Positions 8,647-17,816 of a stretch of DNA of 64,000 bases are shown here, one piece after another. The position numbers were made by a program, and so were the translations under genes. How positions within the stretch are numbered: position 1 is the first letter of the stretch; each line of letters begins with the position of its first letter. Where the stretch lies: the NCBI RefSeq assembly GCF_020911725.1, contig NZ_CP076620.1, forward strand, positions 1,864,501 through 1,928,500. The letters are read 5' to 3'. The notes beneath the pieces are model-generated. The model worked only from the letters and a program-made list of their open reading frames with translations, was not told where the DNA came from and searched no databases. Source of the DNA: Clostridium cadaveris. Its GTDB lineage: Bacteria > Bacillota > Clostridia > Clostridiales > Clostridiaceae.

Positions 8647-9744
8647 CTATACATTAAATCTAAAATGTACTACATCTCCATCTTCCATAACATAATCTTT
8701 ACCTTCAAGTCTAAAGTATCCCTTTTCTTTTGCATTTGCTTCTGAACCACACTCAATAAGCTTATCATAAGAAATTACTTCTGCTCTTATAAATCCTCTT
8801 TCTATATCAGAGTGTATCTTTCCAGCAGCTTGTGGAGCTTTAGTTCCGTTAACTATTGTCCATGCTCTTATTTCTTGAGGACCTGCTGTTAAGAAACTCA
8901 TAAGTCCTAGAAGTTTGTAGCTTGACTTTACAAGCTTATCTAGTCCAGTTTCTTCTAGTCCATATTCTTCTAAAAGCTCTCTTTTTTCTTCGTCATCTAA
9001 TGTTGACATTTCTTCTTCAAGCTTTGCACATACAACTATAACTTCTGAGTTTTCTTTTGCTGCATATTCTTTAACTATTTTTACATATTCATTTTCTAAA
9101 TTTCCGCTTACAAGATCATCTTCTGATATATTTGCGGCATACAATACAGACTTAGACGTTATAAGGAAAAGACTCTTTATAAATTCATCCTCTTCTTCAG
9201 TTACTTCCAAAGTTCTAACAGGCTTTTCGCTTTCTAGATGAGCTTTTATTTTCTCCATTAAAGCATACTCTTCCTTTGCCTTTTTATCTCCTGATCTTAC
9301 AAGTTTCAATGCTTTTTCCATTCTTCTATCTAAAACTTCCAAATCTGATAATATCAATTCTAGATTTATAGTTTCAATATCTCTTATAGGATTAACATTT
9401 CCATCCACGTGAACTACATTTTCATCATTAAAACATCTAACTACATGAACTATAGCTTCAACTTCTCTTATATGAGATAAAAATTTATTTCCAAGACCTT
9501 CGCCTTTACTTGCACCTCTAACTAAACCTGCAATATCATAAAACTCAATTGCTGTGTAAATTTTCTTTTTTGAATCGTATAATTTTTGAAGTTCATCTAA
9601 TCTATGATCAGGCACGCTAACTACTCCTACATTAGGTTCTATTGTGCAGAATGGATAATTAGCTGATTCAGCTCCTGCTTTAGTTATTGCATTAAATAAA
9701 GTACTTTTCCCTACATTAGGTAATCCTACTATTCCAAGTTTCAT
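8647..9744 (-). CDS. ychF: Redox-/ribosome-associated OBG-type ATPase YchF
   Basis: Universally conserved P-loop NTPase of the Obg family that prefers ATP and associates with ribosomes; it has been linked to oxidative stress control. The 365-residue protein starts MKLGIVGLPNVGKST (G1 loop at 6-14), has DIAGLVRGASKGEGLGNKFL as G3/switch region (about 69-88), and ends with the TGS-like domain (YFRLEGKDYVMEDGDVVHFRF). It appears monocistronic with its own terminator. Confidence 0.95.
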   Translation of the reverse strand: MKLGIVGLPNVGKSTLFNAITKAGAESANYPFCTIEPNVGVVSVPDHRLDELQKLYDSKKKIYTAIEFYDIAGLVRGASKGEGLGNKFLSHIREVEAIVHVVRCFNDENVVHVDGNVNPIRDIETINLELILSDLEVLDRRMEKALKLVRSGDKKAKEEYALMEKIKAHLESEKPVRTLEVTEEEDEFIKSLFLITSKSVLYAANISEDDLVSGNLENEYVKIVKEYAAKENSEVIVVCAKLEEEMSTLDDEEKRELLEEYGLEETGLDKLVKSSYKLLGLMSFLTAGPQEIRAWTIVNGTKAPQAAGKIHSDIERGFIRAEVISYDKLIECGSEANAKEKGYFRLEGKDYVMEDGDVVHFRFNV

Positions 9745-9979
9745 CTATGTACATCCCTTTCTAATTCTAACTTTCTGACCTCATAAAATTATACCTTACA
9801 TAAGCTCTCTTTTCAACTGTACATTGCTCTTAACTTTAATAATCAATATGTTTCATTTACAATCTGCACTTAAATTACATTATTTCCATGTTTCTTATTA
9901 ATTATTTTTTTATTTTTACTAATACTAAAAGGAGAGTCTTGTAGTAACCAGCATTTTAATTTAATGTGAGGTGATTAAT

Positions 9980-10810
9980 ATGAAAACAGCTTTATTAAGC
10001 TTACTAATCTTATCAAACCTATGTTGCAACAGCGGATATGTAAACAAATCTTGTGTTCCAACTTTAAATAGTAAAGAAAATATTACTGAGGTCGCTGAAG
10101 CATCACTATCAACAAAAGAACTTAACTGGTATTTTCAAGTTCGTAACGATGGTCTTCCACCTGAAGGTCCAAAGGAGTGCCAAAGTTTTATCAATAACTA
10201 CAACGCTTATCATTTAGGCGATACATCAAAAAAAGTTCTATATATAACCTTTGATGAGGGATATGAAAACGGCTATACTCCTCAAATATTAGATGTACTA
10301 CAAAAACATAATGCAAAAGCAGCTTTTTTTGTAGTAAAACCATACATAAAGCAAAATCCTGATATAGTAAAAAGAATGGTAGATGAAGGTCATTTGGTTT
10401 GCAATCACAGTGATACACACCCATCTATGGCTTCTATAACAGATAAAGATAAATTTCAAAAAGAATTTTCAGCTGTAGAAGAGGAATTCGCTAAAATTTC
10501 TAATGGGGCTACTATGCCAAAATTTTTTAGGCCTCCTATGGGCAAATATAGCGAGCGTTCTTTAAAGTATACTGATGACTTAGGATATAAGACTATATTT
10601 TGGAGCTTTGCTTATCATGACTGGGATCCTAAGAATCAACCTTCTCATGAAAAGGCTAAAAATACAATTTATAAAAGAACACATAACGGTGGAATAATAT
10701 TACTTCACGCTGTTTCTAAGACAAACACAGAAATCTTAGATGAAGTTTTAACTCACTGGGAAAATGAAGGATTTGAATTTAAAACTTTAAATGATTTACC
10801 TCAAAAATAA
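9980..10810 (+). CDS. pdaA: PdaA-type polysaccharide deacetylase (spore cortex)
   Basis: Carbohydrate esterase family 4 deacetylase, 276 residues. A hydrophobic N-terminal signal peptide (MKTALLSLLILSNL) implies export. The NodB domain has TFDEGYENGYT, the hallmark variant of the PdaA branch, then HSDTHPSM (metal-binding histidines), RPPMGKYSER and HDWDP. In Bacillus, PdaA removes N-acetyl from muramic acid as the first step of muramic-delta-lactam formation in the cortex. The ATG at 9980 follows GAGGTGAT with good spacing; the upstream GTG overlaps that SD. Monocistronic and divergent from ychF. Confidence 0.88.
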   Translation: MKTALLSLLILSNLCCNSGYVNKSCVPTLNSKENITEVAEASLSTKELNWYFQVRNDGLPPEGPKECQSFINNYNAYHLGDTSKKVLYITFDEGYENGYTPQILDVLQKHNAKAAFFVVKPYIKQNPDIVKRMVDEGHLVCNHSDTHPSMASITDKDKFQKEFSAVEEEFAKISNGATMPKFFRPPMGKYSERSLKYTDDLGYKTIFWSFAYHDWDPKNQPSHEKAKNTIYKRTHNGGIILLHAVSKTNTEILDEVLTHWENEGFEFKTLNDLPQK

Positions 10811-10840
10811 AAACCAGCATGAGCTGGTTTTTTATTTTTA
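10809..10840. terminator. Bidirectional terminator between convergent pdaA and cyclodeaminase genes
   Basis: An 8-bp stem (10811-10818 with 10823-10830) flanked by A and T runs serves either strand. It begins right at the pdaA stop and overlaps the end of the minus-strand gene. Confidence 0.8.
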
Positions 10841-11476
10841 TCCTATTTTTGAATTTGTTATATCAAGAATTTTATCTCTCTTAACTCTTCCCTCTTCAAC
10901 TAATTCTCTACAACAAATTCTTATCTTTTCTTTTTCTTCCCCATCTTCCATTGAAGAAAGATTAATATTTACATTCAAAACCGCACTTTCAATAGCACTT
11001 TGAAGCATTAAGGCAGCAACTCCTGCATCAGATATAGCGTTTATATTTCCATAGTTTGCAGCAACTAATATGCTATCATAAAGACCAAAAGATGATTTAG
11101 CAAGACTATATGGTACATCTAAAGCTACTTTATAAGCTTTATCTATTTCTTTTTTTCTAAACGCCTTTTCCTCTTCAGTTTCTTTAGGAAGTTTAAAGGC
11201 AGACATTAATTCCATAAATACTTTAGCATCCTCTTCCATAGATGCTATAAAATCATCCTTTAATTTAGTTACACATTCTAAGTTTTCTTTTATCTTTGTT
11301 TTTATTTCTTCATCGTAGTTATTATAAACTTTCTTCCCTATTGTCAAATTAAACACCATACTAGTTAATGAGCTTGCTAGTGCCGCGCTTAATGCTGCAA
11401 CACTTCCGCCTCCTGGTGCTGGAGAGTTAGATGCTAGGTCATTTGTAAAATCTCTTAGATTCATAGTACTTAACAT
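10838..11476 (-). CDS. Formiminotransferase-cyclodeaminase C-terminal family protein (FchA-like)
   Basis: A 212-residue, mostly helical protein of the FTCD_C family. The signature SPAPGGGSVAALSAALASSLTSMV lies near residues 18-41. In clostridia, stand-alone members include FchA, methenyltetrahydrofolate cyclohydrolase of purine fermentation and the Wood-Ljungdahl branch; others are formimidoyl-THF cyclodeaminases. No folate gene is adjacent, so the exact substrate is not shown. The ATG at 11476 has GGGGA 8 bases upstream. Confidence 0.85.
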   Translation of the reverse strand: MLSTMNLRDFTNDLASNSPAPGGGSVAALSAALASSLTSMVFNLTIGKKVYNNYDEEIKTKIKENLECVTKLKDDFIASMEEDAKVFMELMSAFKLPKETEEEKAFRKKEIDKAYKVALDVPYSLAKSSFGLYDSILVAANYGNINAISDAGVAALMLQSAIESAVLNVNINLSSMEDGEEKEKIRICCRELVEEGRVKRDKILDITNSKIG

Positions 11477-11560
11477 AAATCATTCCCCTTTGCATTTATA
11501 AATTTATATACGTATATATTCTATTATTGCTTGAAATCTCCTTTTTAAATATATATAATT

Positions 11561-11590
11561 TTATAAAGCTCCTAAAAAAGAGCTTTATAA
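11561..11590 (-). terminator. Probable terminator of the GT4 gene
   Basis: Perfect 11-bp stem (11561-11571 with 11580-11590) around an A-rich loop. It overlaps the glycosyltransferase stop codon. The following minus-strand bases are mixed A/T rather than a clean T run. Confidence 0.5.
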
Positions 11591-12703
11591 ATCGGATAAA
11601 TATCCATGTAATTTTTTTATTATATTATCCCAGTCGAACTTCTCTAAGCACAAATCTCGAGTTTTTTCACTGCATTCTTTTAGATCCATACATGTCATGT
11701 ATTTAAGTAATGAATCTCTAAAACCATCTTTATCGTTTATATCAACAACCTTACCATTATCACCATCTATAAGCTCTCTAGCGATACCAACATCTGTTGA
11801 AACAATAACATCTCCTAATGCAGCAGCTTCAATAAACACAAATGCAAAGCTCTCAAACTCTGATGTCAATGTAAAAATTTTAGCTTTTGCATATTCTTTA
11901 TAAAGCTCTTCTCTATTTTCTATATTTCCCTTAAAGACAACTAAATCTTTTAAGGCTGGATATTTAATATAGAATTCCTCTATATTCTTTTTAAAATCTT
12001 CTTCTATAGGTCCTATCAAGTGCAGCTTCCATCCTAGATTCTCTACATTGTCTATGGAGGCAAAAGCCTCCAAAAGCATATCTATTCTCTTTTCTTCTGC
12101 TCCAATTCTTGCTACAGTAAGTATTATATTTTCTTTTTTATCATAATCATAGTTTGCATCTATACTTTTCATATACTTAAAGTCTAATCCATTAGGTATA
12201 TTTACGAGTTTTCCATTTAAATAAGGTGCTACTTCTATTAAATCGTCATAAAGTTTCTCTTGTTCCACACTTATTAAATCTATCTTATTAAAGAATTTTT
12301 TTAATATAGATTTTCCTATCCCACTTAAAGATTTTATTCTTTCAGGAAGTTTATAACTGCAATCTAGTTTTAGATATATTTTACCTTCTTTGTTTCTAAG
12401 TTTGTACATATAAGTATACATAACAGAACTTAAAGTAACATGAAATATCTGAAGTATATCTATGTTTTTAGCATTTCTCCATAAATGTATGGTACCATCT
12501 AAAGTATAATTATTAAAATATCTTTTTACAAAATCTATTTTCAATCCTTTAACTTCTTTCTCTAAATAGGGATACTCCCCATTTTCAAAAGTGGATACCC
12601 ACGAATTAAATCCATATAGTTCATATAACTTATATGGGATCATGCCCATATCTTTTACCAGATTTACATTTTCAGTTTTTAAATACTGCATACAATAATT
12701 CAT
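11585..12703 (-). CDS. GT4-family glycosyltransferase
   Basis: A 372-residue GT-B fold glycosyltransferase. The C-terminal half carries LTVARIGAEEKRIDMLLEAF (start of the nucleotide-sugar domain, about 192-211) and FTLTSEFESFAFVFIEAAALGD with the EX7E pattern typical of GT4 retaining enzymes. No membrane segment is evident, so it probably acts at the inner face of the membrane. It is last in the polysaccharide locus, about 46 bases after the TagA-like gene. Donor and acceptor sugars cannot be told from sequence. Confidence 0.85.
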   Translation of the reverse strand: MNYCMQYLKTENVNLVKDMGMIPYKLYELYGFNSWVSTFENGEYPYLEKEVKGLKIDFVKRYFNNYTLDGTIHLWRNAKNIDILQIFHVTLSSVMYTYMYKLRNKEGKIYLKLDCSYKLPERIKSLSGIGKSILKKFFNKIDLISVEQEKLYDDLIEVAPYLNGKLVNIPNGLDFKYMKSIDANYDYDKKENIILTVARIGAEEKRIDMLLEAFASIDNVENLGWKLHLIGPIEEDFKKNIEEFYIKYPALKDLVVFKGNIENREELYKEYAKAKIFTLTSEFESFAFVFIEAAALGDVIVSTDVGIARELIDGDNGKVVDINDKDGFRDSLLKYMTCMDLKECSEKTRDLCLEKFDWDNIIKKLHGYLSDL

Positions 12704-12749
12704 ACAATCACCCTTTAATAAATTCAGTGTTTTATCAACTTTACAAGGT

Positions 12750-13502
12750 CTATTTGTTTTTTCTATATTTAAATGCTAAACCAAATATCTTAAAGTCTTC
12801 TATAAACACTCTTTTAAATAGTCTTCTAGGTTCCTTGAAAAATCTATAAAATCCCTCGAGACCTGATTTTTGCATCCATTTTGGAGCTCTCTTTATATTT
12901 CCAGCTTCAAAGTCTATAGCAGCTCCTATTCCTAATGATATTGGCACTTTAAGTTCATTTTTATACTTGTGTATGAATTTCTCCTGCTTAGGAGCTCCAA
13001 CACCTACAAAAAGTATATCAGGCTTCGCATCATTTACTATATCTATAACTTTCTTTATTTCTTTTTCATCTTTTTCAAACCCGTAAATAGGAGAATATGT
13101 ACCTGCCACTTGAAGATCAGGATACTTTCCTTTAAGTTTTTCCGCTGCCTTTGCCGCAACCCCCTCTGCAGCTCCTAATATAAATATCTTATAGCCATTT
13201 TCCGCAGCCATCTTACATATAAGAGGAAAAGCATCAGAACCAGATACCTTTTCTTTTATTGGTGTTCCATATACCTTAGATATCCATATAAGAGGCATAC
13301 CGTCTGTGAGTATTAAATCAGCATCATCATAGACCTTTTTAAACTCTAAATCTTCTTCCAACATTACTATGTGAGCCGCATTTGGAGTAACAACGTAGTG
13401 GTATCCTGGAGCATTTATTAAATTTTTCACTTCATCTATAGTTTCTTCCATATTAACATTGTCAACTTCAATATTTAAAAATTTCATTCTTTCTCTTGCC
13501 AT
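12750..13502 (-). CDS. WecG/TagA/CpsF-family glycosyltransferase
   Basis: A 250-residue GT26 enzyme. Recognisable family segments are TPNAAHIVMLEED, LTDGMPLIWISKVYG, a glycine-rich ILGAAEGVAAKAAEKL, DILFVGVGAPKQEKFI and SLGIGAAIDFEAGNIKRAPKWMQ. TagA adds N-acetylmannosamine to lipid-linked GlcNAc to form the teichoic acid linkage unit; WecG adds ManNAcA. The neighbouring galU and Cps genes point to wall-linked or exported glycopolymer synthesis, but the exact sugar is inferred. The start follows AAAGGTGAT with ideal spacing. Confidence 0.9.
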   Translation of the reverse strand: MARERMKFLNIEVDNVNMEETIDEVKNLINAPGYHYVVTPNAAHIVMLEEDLEFKKVYDDADLILTDGMPLIWISKVYGTPIKEKVSGSDAFPLICKMAAENGYKIFILGAAEGVAAKAAEKLKGKYPDLQVAGTYSPIYGFEKDEKEIKKVIDIVNDAKPDILFVGVGAPKQEKFIHKYKNELKVPISLGIGAAIDFEAGNIKRAPKWMQKSGLEGFYRFFKEPRRLFKRVFIEDFKIFGLAFKYRKNK

Positions 13503-13574
13503 ATTATCACCTTTAAATCCAATTTTCTCATATTATATTCTATAGGATTATACCATAACATTTTTTTATCTTCA

Positions 13575-13610
13575 ATTAAAGCTAGCAACTAAGTCGTTAC
13601 TAGCTTTAAT
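13575..13610. repeat. Stem-loop between galU and the TagA-like gene
   Basis: Perfect 11-bp arms at 13575-13585 and 13600-13610 with partial pairing inside the loop. Minus-strand transcription meets an A-rich stretch after the stem, not a T run, so it is not a standard intrinsic terminator; it may be an mRNA processing or stability element. Confidence 0.5.
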
Positions 13611-13628
13611 AAAATTCAGCATTTATTC

Positions 13629-14537
13629 TTATTGATTTTTTATAACCCTTTCGTAAAGATCCTTGAATTGTTTATTATCCTTAAGACTGATTATATATTT
13701 CATCAGACTTTCTTGAAGATCTGCTCTCTTTAATGCCTGTTCAATACTTGCTTCTAAAAATCCCATCTTGTCGCCTACATCATATCTTCTACCTTCGAAA
13801 TTATATGCATACATAGCTTCATGCTTTATAAGCTGCTTTAATGCATCTGTCAATTGAATTTCTCCATTTTTTCCTGGAGGAGTATTTTCTAGTATCTCAA
13901 AAATCTTTGGAGTTATAATATATCTTCCCAGAATAGCAATATTAGACGGTGCTTCTTCAGCTTTAGGTTTCTCTACTAGGTCTTTTACCTTGTAAACTCT
14001 ATCTTCTATATGAAGCCCTTTTACAATACCGTATTTATCTACTTCGCTTTCAGCAACAGTTTGTACTCCTAAAATTGAAGTTTTAAATTCATCAAAACAA
14101 TCAATTAACTGCTTTAAACAAGGCACTTTACTATCTACTACATCATCACCAAGCATTACTGCAAAAGGCTCATTTCCTACAAAAGTTTTTGCACAATGGA
14201 TTGCATGGCCTAAACCTTTAGGTTCTTTTTGTCTTATATAGTGAATATTAACCATGTTGCTTATATCTCTAACCATGTCTAAAAGTTCTTGCTTGCCACT
14301 ATGCTCTAGCTCTTGTTCTAATTCCACTGACTTATCAAAATGATCTTCTATAGCTCTTTTATTACGTCCAGTTATTATAAGAATTTCTTCTATTCCTGAA
14401 GCTACAGCTTCTTCTATTATGTATTGTATAGTTGGTTTATCAACTATTGGAAGCATTTCTTTTGGTTGCGCTTTTGTTGCTGGTAAAAATCTAGTTCCTA
14501 ACCCCGCTGCAGGTATAATTGCTTTTTTTACTATCAT
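13629..14537 (-). CDS. galU: UTP--glucose-1-phosphate uridylyltransferase
   Basis: Makes UDP-glucose from glucose-1-phosphate and UTP. The 302-residue protein starts VKKAIIPAAGLGTRFLPATKAQPKEMLP, the nucleotide-binding signature of GalU/GtaB, and has the FAVMLGDDVVDS metal site and the VEKPKAEEAPSNIAILGRY segment. ATG 14537 is used because AAAGGAGAT lies just before it; the twelve codons upstream do not match the family. Together with pgcA at 17817 it supplies UDP-glucose for the glycosyltransferases of this locus. It follows cpsB by 4 bases. Confidence 0.96.
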   Translation of the reverse strand: MIVKKAIIPAAGLGTRFLPATKAQPKEMLPIVDKPTIQYIIEEAVASGIEEILIITGRNKRAIEDHFDKSVELEQELEHSGKQELLDMVRDISNMVNIHYIRQKEPKGLGHAIHCAKTFVGNEPFAVMLGDDVVDSKVPCLKQLIDCFDEFKTSILGVQTVAESEVDKYGIVKGLHIEDRVYKVKDLVEKPKAEEAPSNIAILGRYIITPKIFEILENTPPGKNGEIQLTDALKQLIKHEAMYAYNFEGRRYDVGDKMGFLEASIEQALKRADLQESLMKYIISLKDNKQFKDLYERVIKNQ

Positions 14538-14541
14538 GCAA

Positions 14542-15327
14542 TTATCTCCTTTCTTTTCTCTTAAAAAAGTCAAAAAACTTTTTTTCTTTATAATTACATA
14601 TATTTAAGCATTGAATTTCTTCATTAAGAATTATTTTCTCTTCATTATCTTCAATCCATTCAAATAAATCCGGGTTAATTTTTTCTATGATATGTCTTCC
14701 TTCATTTACAGATGTAGTTCTATGCCTGTCATTATGAGCATCACTACCTATAATTTGTATCAAATTTCTCTTCACTAATTTTTCTGCAAGCTCTTTAACC
14801 GTTTTTCCAAATGCACCAGTTAGGCTTCCTACATTCATTTGCGCCATAGCTCCTTGCTCTATCAAAGATTCCAACAGTGCTTCGTTTTTTATAATTGCTC
14901 TATTTCTCTCTGGATGAGCCAAAATTGGCACTACTCCTTCAAGTCTTAACTCATAAAAAACCTCTTCTGTATAAACAGGAAAATCATTCATTGGCAATTC
15001 TATAAGCATATATCTAGAATTATTTATCGTCCATATTCGCTTTTCTTTATACAGCTTTTTCAATTCTGGATTAATATACACTTCCATACCTGGAACAACA
15101 TTTATTTCTTCAATATTTTCTTGTACATTTTTTAATCTTAAATCATAGTCAGCTCTAGAGTACTCTACTTCACCCAATATAAAATGTGATGTGGCTGCTA
15201 TATATTTTACTCCTTCACTTTTAGAAGTTTCTAACATGGAGCTAGTCATTTCAAAACTCCTTGAGCCATCATCAACTCCTGGTATTATATGACTATGAAA
15301 ATCCACCTTATTACTTATCCTGCTCAT
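14542..15327 (-). CDS. cpsB: CpsB/YwqE-type tyrosine-protein phosphatase (PHP fold)
   Basis: Metal-dependent phosphatase that dephosphorylates the tyrosine tail of the cognate BY-kinase. The 261-residue protein has VDFHSHIIPGVDDGS at about 8-22, a later HPERN motif and GSDAHNDRHR near the C terminus, which are the metal-binding segments of PHP-type CpsB. The ATG at 15327 sits 6 bases after GGAG and gives a 17-base overlap with cpsD. A longer open frame starting ESITESIT is just the cpsD tyrosine tail read in another frame. Adjacent cpsC and cpsD form its functional partners. Confidence 0.92.
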   Translation of the reverse strand: MSRISNKVDFHSHIIPGVDDGSRSFEMTSSMLETSKSEGVKYIAATSHFILGEVEYSRADYDLRLKNVQENIEEINVVPGMEVYINPELKKLYKEKRIWTINNSRYMLIELPMNDFPVYTEEVFYELRLEGVVPILAHPERNRAIIKNEALLESLIEQGAMAQMNVGSLTGAFGKTVKELAEKLVKRNLIQIIGSDAHNDRHRTTSVNEGRHIIEKINPDLFEWIEDNEEKIILNEEIQCLNICNYKEKKFFDFFKRKERR

Positions 15328-16003
15328 AATATGCTCCGTAATACTTTCCGTAATACTTTCCATATTTACGAGAGTTCTTCATAGGTATTTTATTAAGAAC
15401 TACACCCAAAATTTTGCTGCCAGTTTTATCAAGTAACTCTTTAGCTTTTATAACAGCCTCTTTTTCACTTTCTCCATGCGCTGTTGTCAAGATTATACCG
15501 CTGCAAATAGTTGATAAAATCTGTGCATCAGTAACAGCTAAAACTGGAGGTGCATCTATTAATGTTATATCAAAAACATTTTCAAATTCTTTTATTAATG
15601 ATTTCATTCTCTTGCTTCCTAAAAGCTCTGCTGGATTTGGAGGTATTGGACCACTAGTTATAACATATAAATTCTGAATTTCGGTCTCCATTATACATTC
15701 ATCTATCTGTTTTTTTTGTATTAAAAGGTTTGTCATTCCACCGCTATTAGGAATTCCTAATTTTTTATGTATACTTGGCTTTCTTAAGTCACAGTCTATT
15801 AAAAGTACCTTTTTACCACTTTGAGCCATTGTAACTGCTAAATTAGCTATCACCGTACTTTTCCCTTCTCCGGGACCTGGTGATGTAACTACTAATGATT
15901 TTATAGAATCATCTATAGTAGAAAACTGTAAATTTGTTCTAAGGGTCCTAAAAGCCTCAGAAACAGGTGATTTAGGATTTTGAGAAACAATAATATTTTT
16001 CAT
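15311..16003 (-). CDS. cpsD: CpsD/CapB-type tyrosine-protein kinase
   Basis: Bacterial BY-kinase that autophosphorylates on a C-terminal tyrosine cluster and controls polysaccharide assembly. The 230-residue protein has Walker A PGPGEGKST (about 43-51), Walker A' LLIDCDLRKP, Walker B TLIDAPPV and the tail KYGKYYGKYYGAYYEQDK with seven tyrosines. It needs CpsC, encoded 4 bases upstream, as membrane activator. The tail is built from near-identical short DNA repeats. Confidence 0.95.
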   Translation of the reverse strand: MKNIIVSQNPKSPVSEAFRTLRTNLQFSTIDDSIKSLVVTSPGPGEGKSTVIANLAVTMAQSGKKVLLIDCDLRKPSIHKKLGIPNSGGMTNLLIQKKQIDECIMETEIQNLYVITSGPIPPNPAELLGSKRMKSLIKEFENVFDITLIDAPPVLAVTDAQILSTICSGIILTTAHGESEKEAVIKAKELLDKTGSKILGVVLNKIPMKNSRKYGKYYGKYYGAYYEQDK

Positions 16004-16007
16004 TATA

Positions 16008-16679
16008 TTACTCCGCCTCCTTTATAAATGGTATATTACCTATTACAGGTAGTCCAACAAGTTCTTCTAATTCATCTTCATCCTTTATAGTGTTATCAAG
16101 ATATTCAAGCAAAAATGTTATTCCAACTGAAACCATAAGACCCAAAAAGAACGCTATAGCCATATTTAAAATAGGTTTTGGACTAGCTGGGCCTTTAGGT
16201 GGAAGCGCTTCATCTAAAAGCTGTACATTGTCTGCTTGTCTAACTTCTTTACTAACTTCTTTTAAAGATTTCGCCATTTGATTGGCTATTAATACTGCTT
16301 CTCCCTTGTCCTTAGATTCAACTGTAATAGTTAAAAAATCCGTATCTCCTTTCGGTGCCACAGTAATCATAGCTAATAATTGGTCTACAGATTTATCTAA
16401 ATCTAATTTTTCTATAACATCGCTGGCTACAGTTCTTGATTTAGCAAATTCTCCATAAGTTTTAACCATCTTTTGGTACATAAGCATGTCATTATAATTT
16501 TGATTAGTTTTTGCTCCGTCTGTTTGAGCTTGACCTATTATTACAGAAATATCAGCTTTATAAACTGGTTTAATTAAAAAATAACTAAAAATAGCACTTA
16601 TTAAAGTTGCTGCTAAAGTTATTATAATGATTAAATATTTTCTTTTTACTATAGTATTAAAGCATTGCTTTAAATCCAT
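16008..16679 (-). CDS. cpsC: CpsC/CapA-type polysaccharide co-polymerase (Wzz domain)
   Basis: Membrane adaptor and activator of the BY-kinase and a chain-length regulator. At 223 residues it has a cytoplasmic start, a first transmembrane helix at about 16-37, an extracytoplasmic Wzz domain, a proline-rich ALPPKGPASPKPILN before the second helix (about 175-197), and a short cytoplasmic tail. This is the standard two-helix CpsC layout. It lies 14 bases after the TPR gene and just before cpsD. Confidence 0.93.
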   Translation of the reverse strand: MDLKQCFNTIVKRKYLIIIITLAATLISAIFSYFLIKPVYKADISVIIGQAQTDGAKTNQNYNDMLMYQKMVKTYGEFAKSRTVASDVIEKLDLDKSVDQLLAMITVAPKGDTDFLTITVESKDKGEAVLIANQMAKSLKEVSKEVRQADNVQLLDEALPPKGPASPKPILNMAIAFFLGLMVSVGITFLLEYLDNTIKDEDELEELVGLPVIGNIPFIKEAE

Positions 16680-16693
16680 GTTTGATTTCCCCC

Positions 16694-17755
16694 TTAGAAA
16701 TATCTCTTAATGTCTTTTAAAATCTCATCCTCTTTATCTATTTGTTCTCCCTTCTCAAAATATTTTTTTGCCTCTTTCATGTTATTTAAATTTAAATAAC
16801 ACATTATTATATTTGTACAGAATTCTATGTTTCCTGTAACTTCAAATGCTTTTTTAAAGTAAGTTAATGCACTTTCATAATCCCCCAAAGATGCATAATT
16901 AAGTCCCAATTCATTTACAACTTCTAATATATTATCATCTAAATTTACAGATTCATTTAGATAGTAAATTGCCTTTTCATAATTATTAATCAATCTATAA
17001 GCAATAGCTATATGATAATAGATAAGAGGATTATCGCTATTTTCATCTAATAATGGCAAAAATAATTCTAATGCCTTAGATGGATCTTCATATAAAATTT
17101 CTTTAGCTTTTTCATAATTAGAAGATTTTCTAAGCCATTCTTCAAACTCTAAAATTTGAATTTCTCTTTTTCCGCCCTTTTTAAAATATGTATCCAAAGA
17201 TATTATAGCCATATCATATCTTTCATCATCTTTATATATAAGAGATTCATAAAAGTATGGTAATGGACTTTCAACTTTATCTTTCATAGACTCAATTATA
17301 ACAAGTTCTTCATCTCTATATTCACTGTTTTTCTGTCTTAAAGCTTCAGCTATTATCAATGCTTTTTCATAATTATCCTCATTTACCTCTATTTCAATAA
17401 GGCCTTTCACTACAGCATAAGCAGATACCAGCTTCTCATTTTTTACAAAATCTGCAACAACACTTTTAATATAAAACACTGCATCAGGTATTTCTTTGAT
17501 AAGAGTCTTATATATATTATTAAATCTGAATTCTTTGTCACATCCAATTGTTAGCGCCATTCCAAATATAAATTCAGAAACAGGTATGTTATCTATTTTG
17601 TTATTATCGTTAATATTTTTAGAAAGATAACTTGCGCTAATTGGCATAAACAAAGCTTCCTCATTCCAATCAATGCTTACATTCAAAAGCTTTTCTAATT
17701 CCTTAGTCTTTACCTCTAAAAAAATTAATTCTGAAAGCTTTTCTTTTAAATTCAT
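16694..17755 (-). CDS. TPR-repeat protein of the polysaccharide locus
   Basis: A 353-residue soluble protein with no signal peptide. The C-terminal half contains at least three tetratricopeptide-like repeats (PLIYYHIAIAYRLINNYEKAIYYL, then ELGLNYASLGDYESALTYF, then a third near 315-340). The N-terminal half is not recognisable. Position between pgcA and cpsC suggests a scaffold or regulator of polysaccharide synthesis, but this is only context. TPR proteins have no common enzymatic role. Confidence 0.8.
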   Translation of the reverse strand: MNLKEKLSELIFLEVKTKELEKLLNVSIDWNEEALFMPISASYLSKNINDNNKIDNIPVSEFIFGMALTIGCDKEFRFNNIYKTLIKEIPDAVFYIKSVVADFVKNEKLVSAYAVVKGLIEIEVNEDNYEKALIIAEALRQKNSEYRDEELVIIESMKDKVESPLPYFYESLIYKDDERYDMAIISLDTYFKKGGKREIQILEFEEWLRKSSNYEKAKEILYEDPSKALELFLPLLDENSDNPLIYYHIAIAYRLINNYEKAIYYLNESVNLDDNILEVVNELGLNYASLGDYESALTYFKKAFEVTGNIEFCTNIIMCYLNLNNMKEAKKYFEKGEQIDKEDEILKDIKRYF

Positions 17756-17772
17756 AAAAACATCCTTTCAAA

Positions 17773-17809
17773 GTTCATCCTTGCTACTAAAGATAGAGCA
17801 AGGATGAAC
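17773..17809. repeat. Stem-loop between pgcA and the TPR gene
   Basis: Perfect 13-bp arms at 17773-17785 and 17797-17809. Minus-strand transcription then reads TTTGAAAGGATG, which is the ribosome binding region of the next gene, so any termination here would be leaky. It may tune expression between pgcA and the downstream genes. Confidence 0.6.
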
Positions 17810-17816
17810 AAAATTA

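Noticed and set aside
15328-15363. N-terminal extension of CpsB reading ESITESIT
   Set aside because: It is the tyrosine-tail repeat of cpsD in another frame; the GGAG before ATG 15327 fixes the real start.
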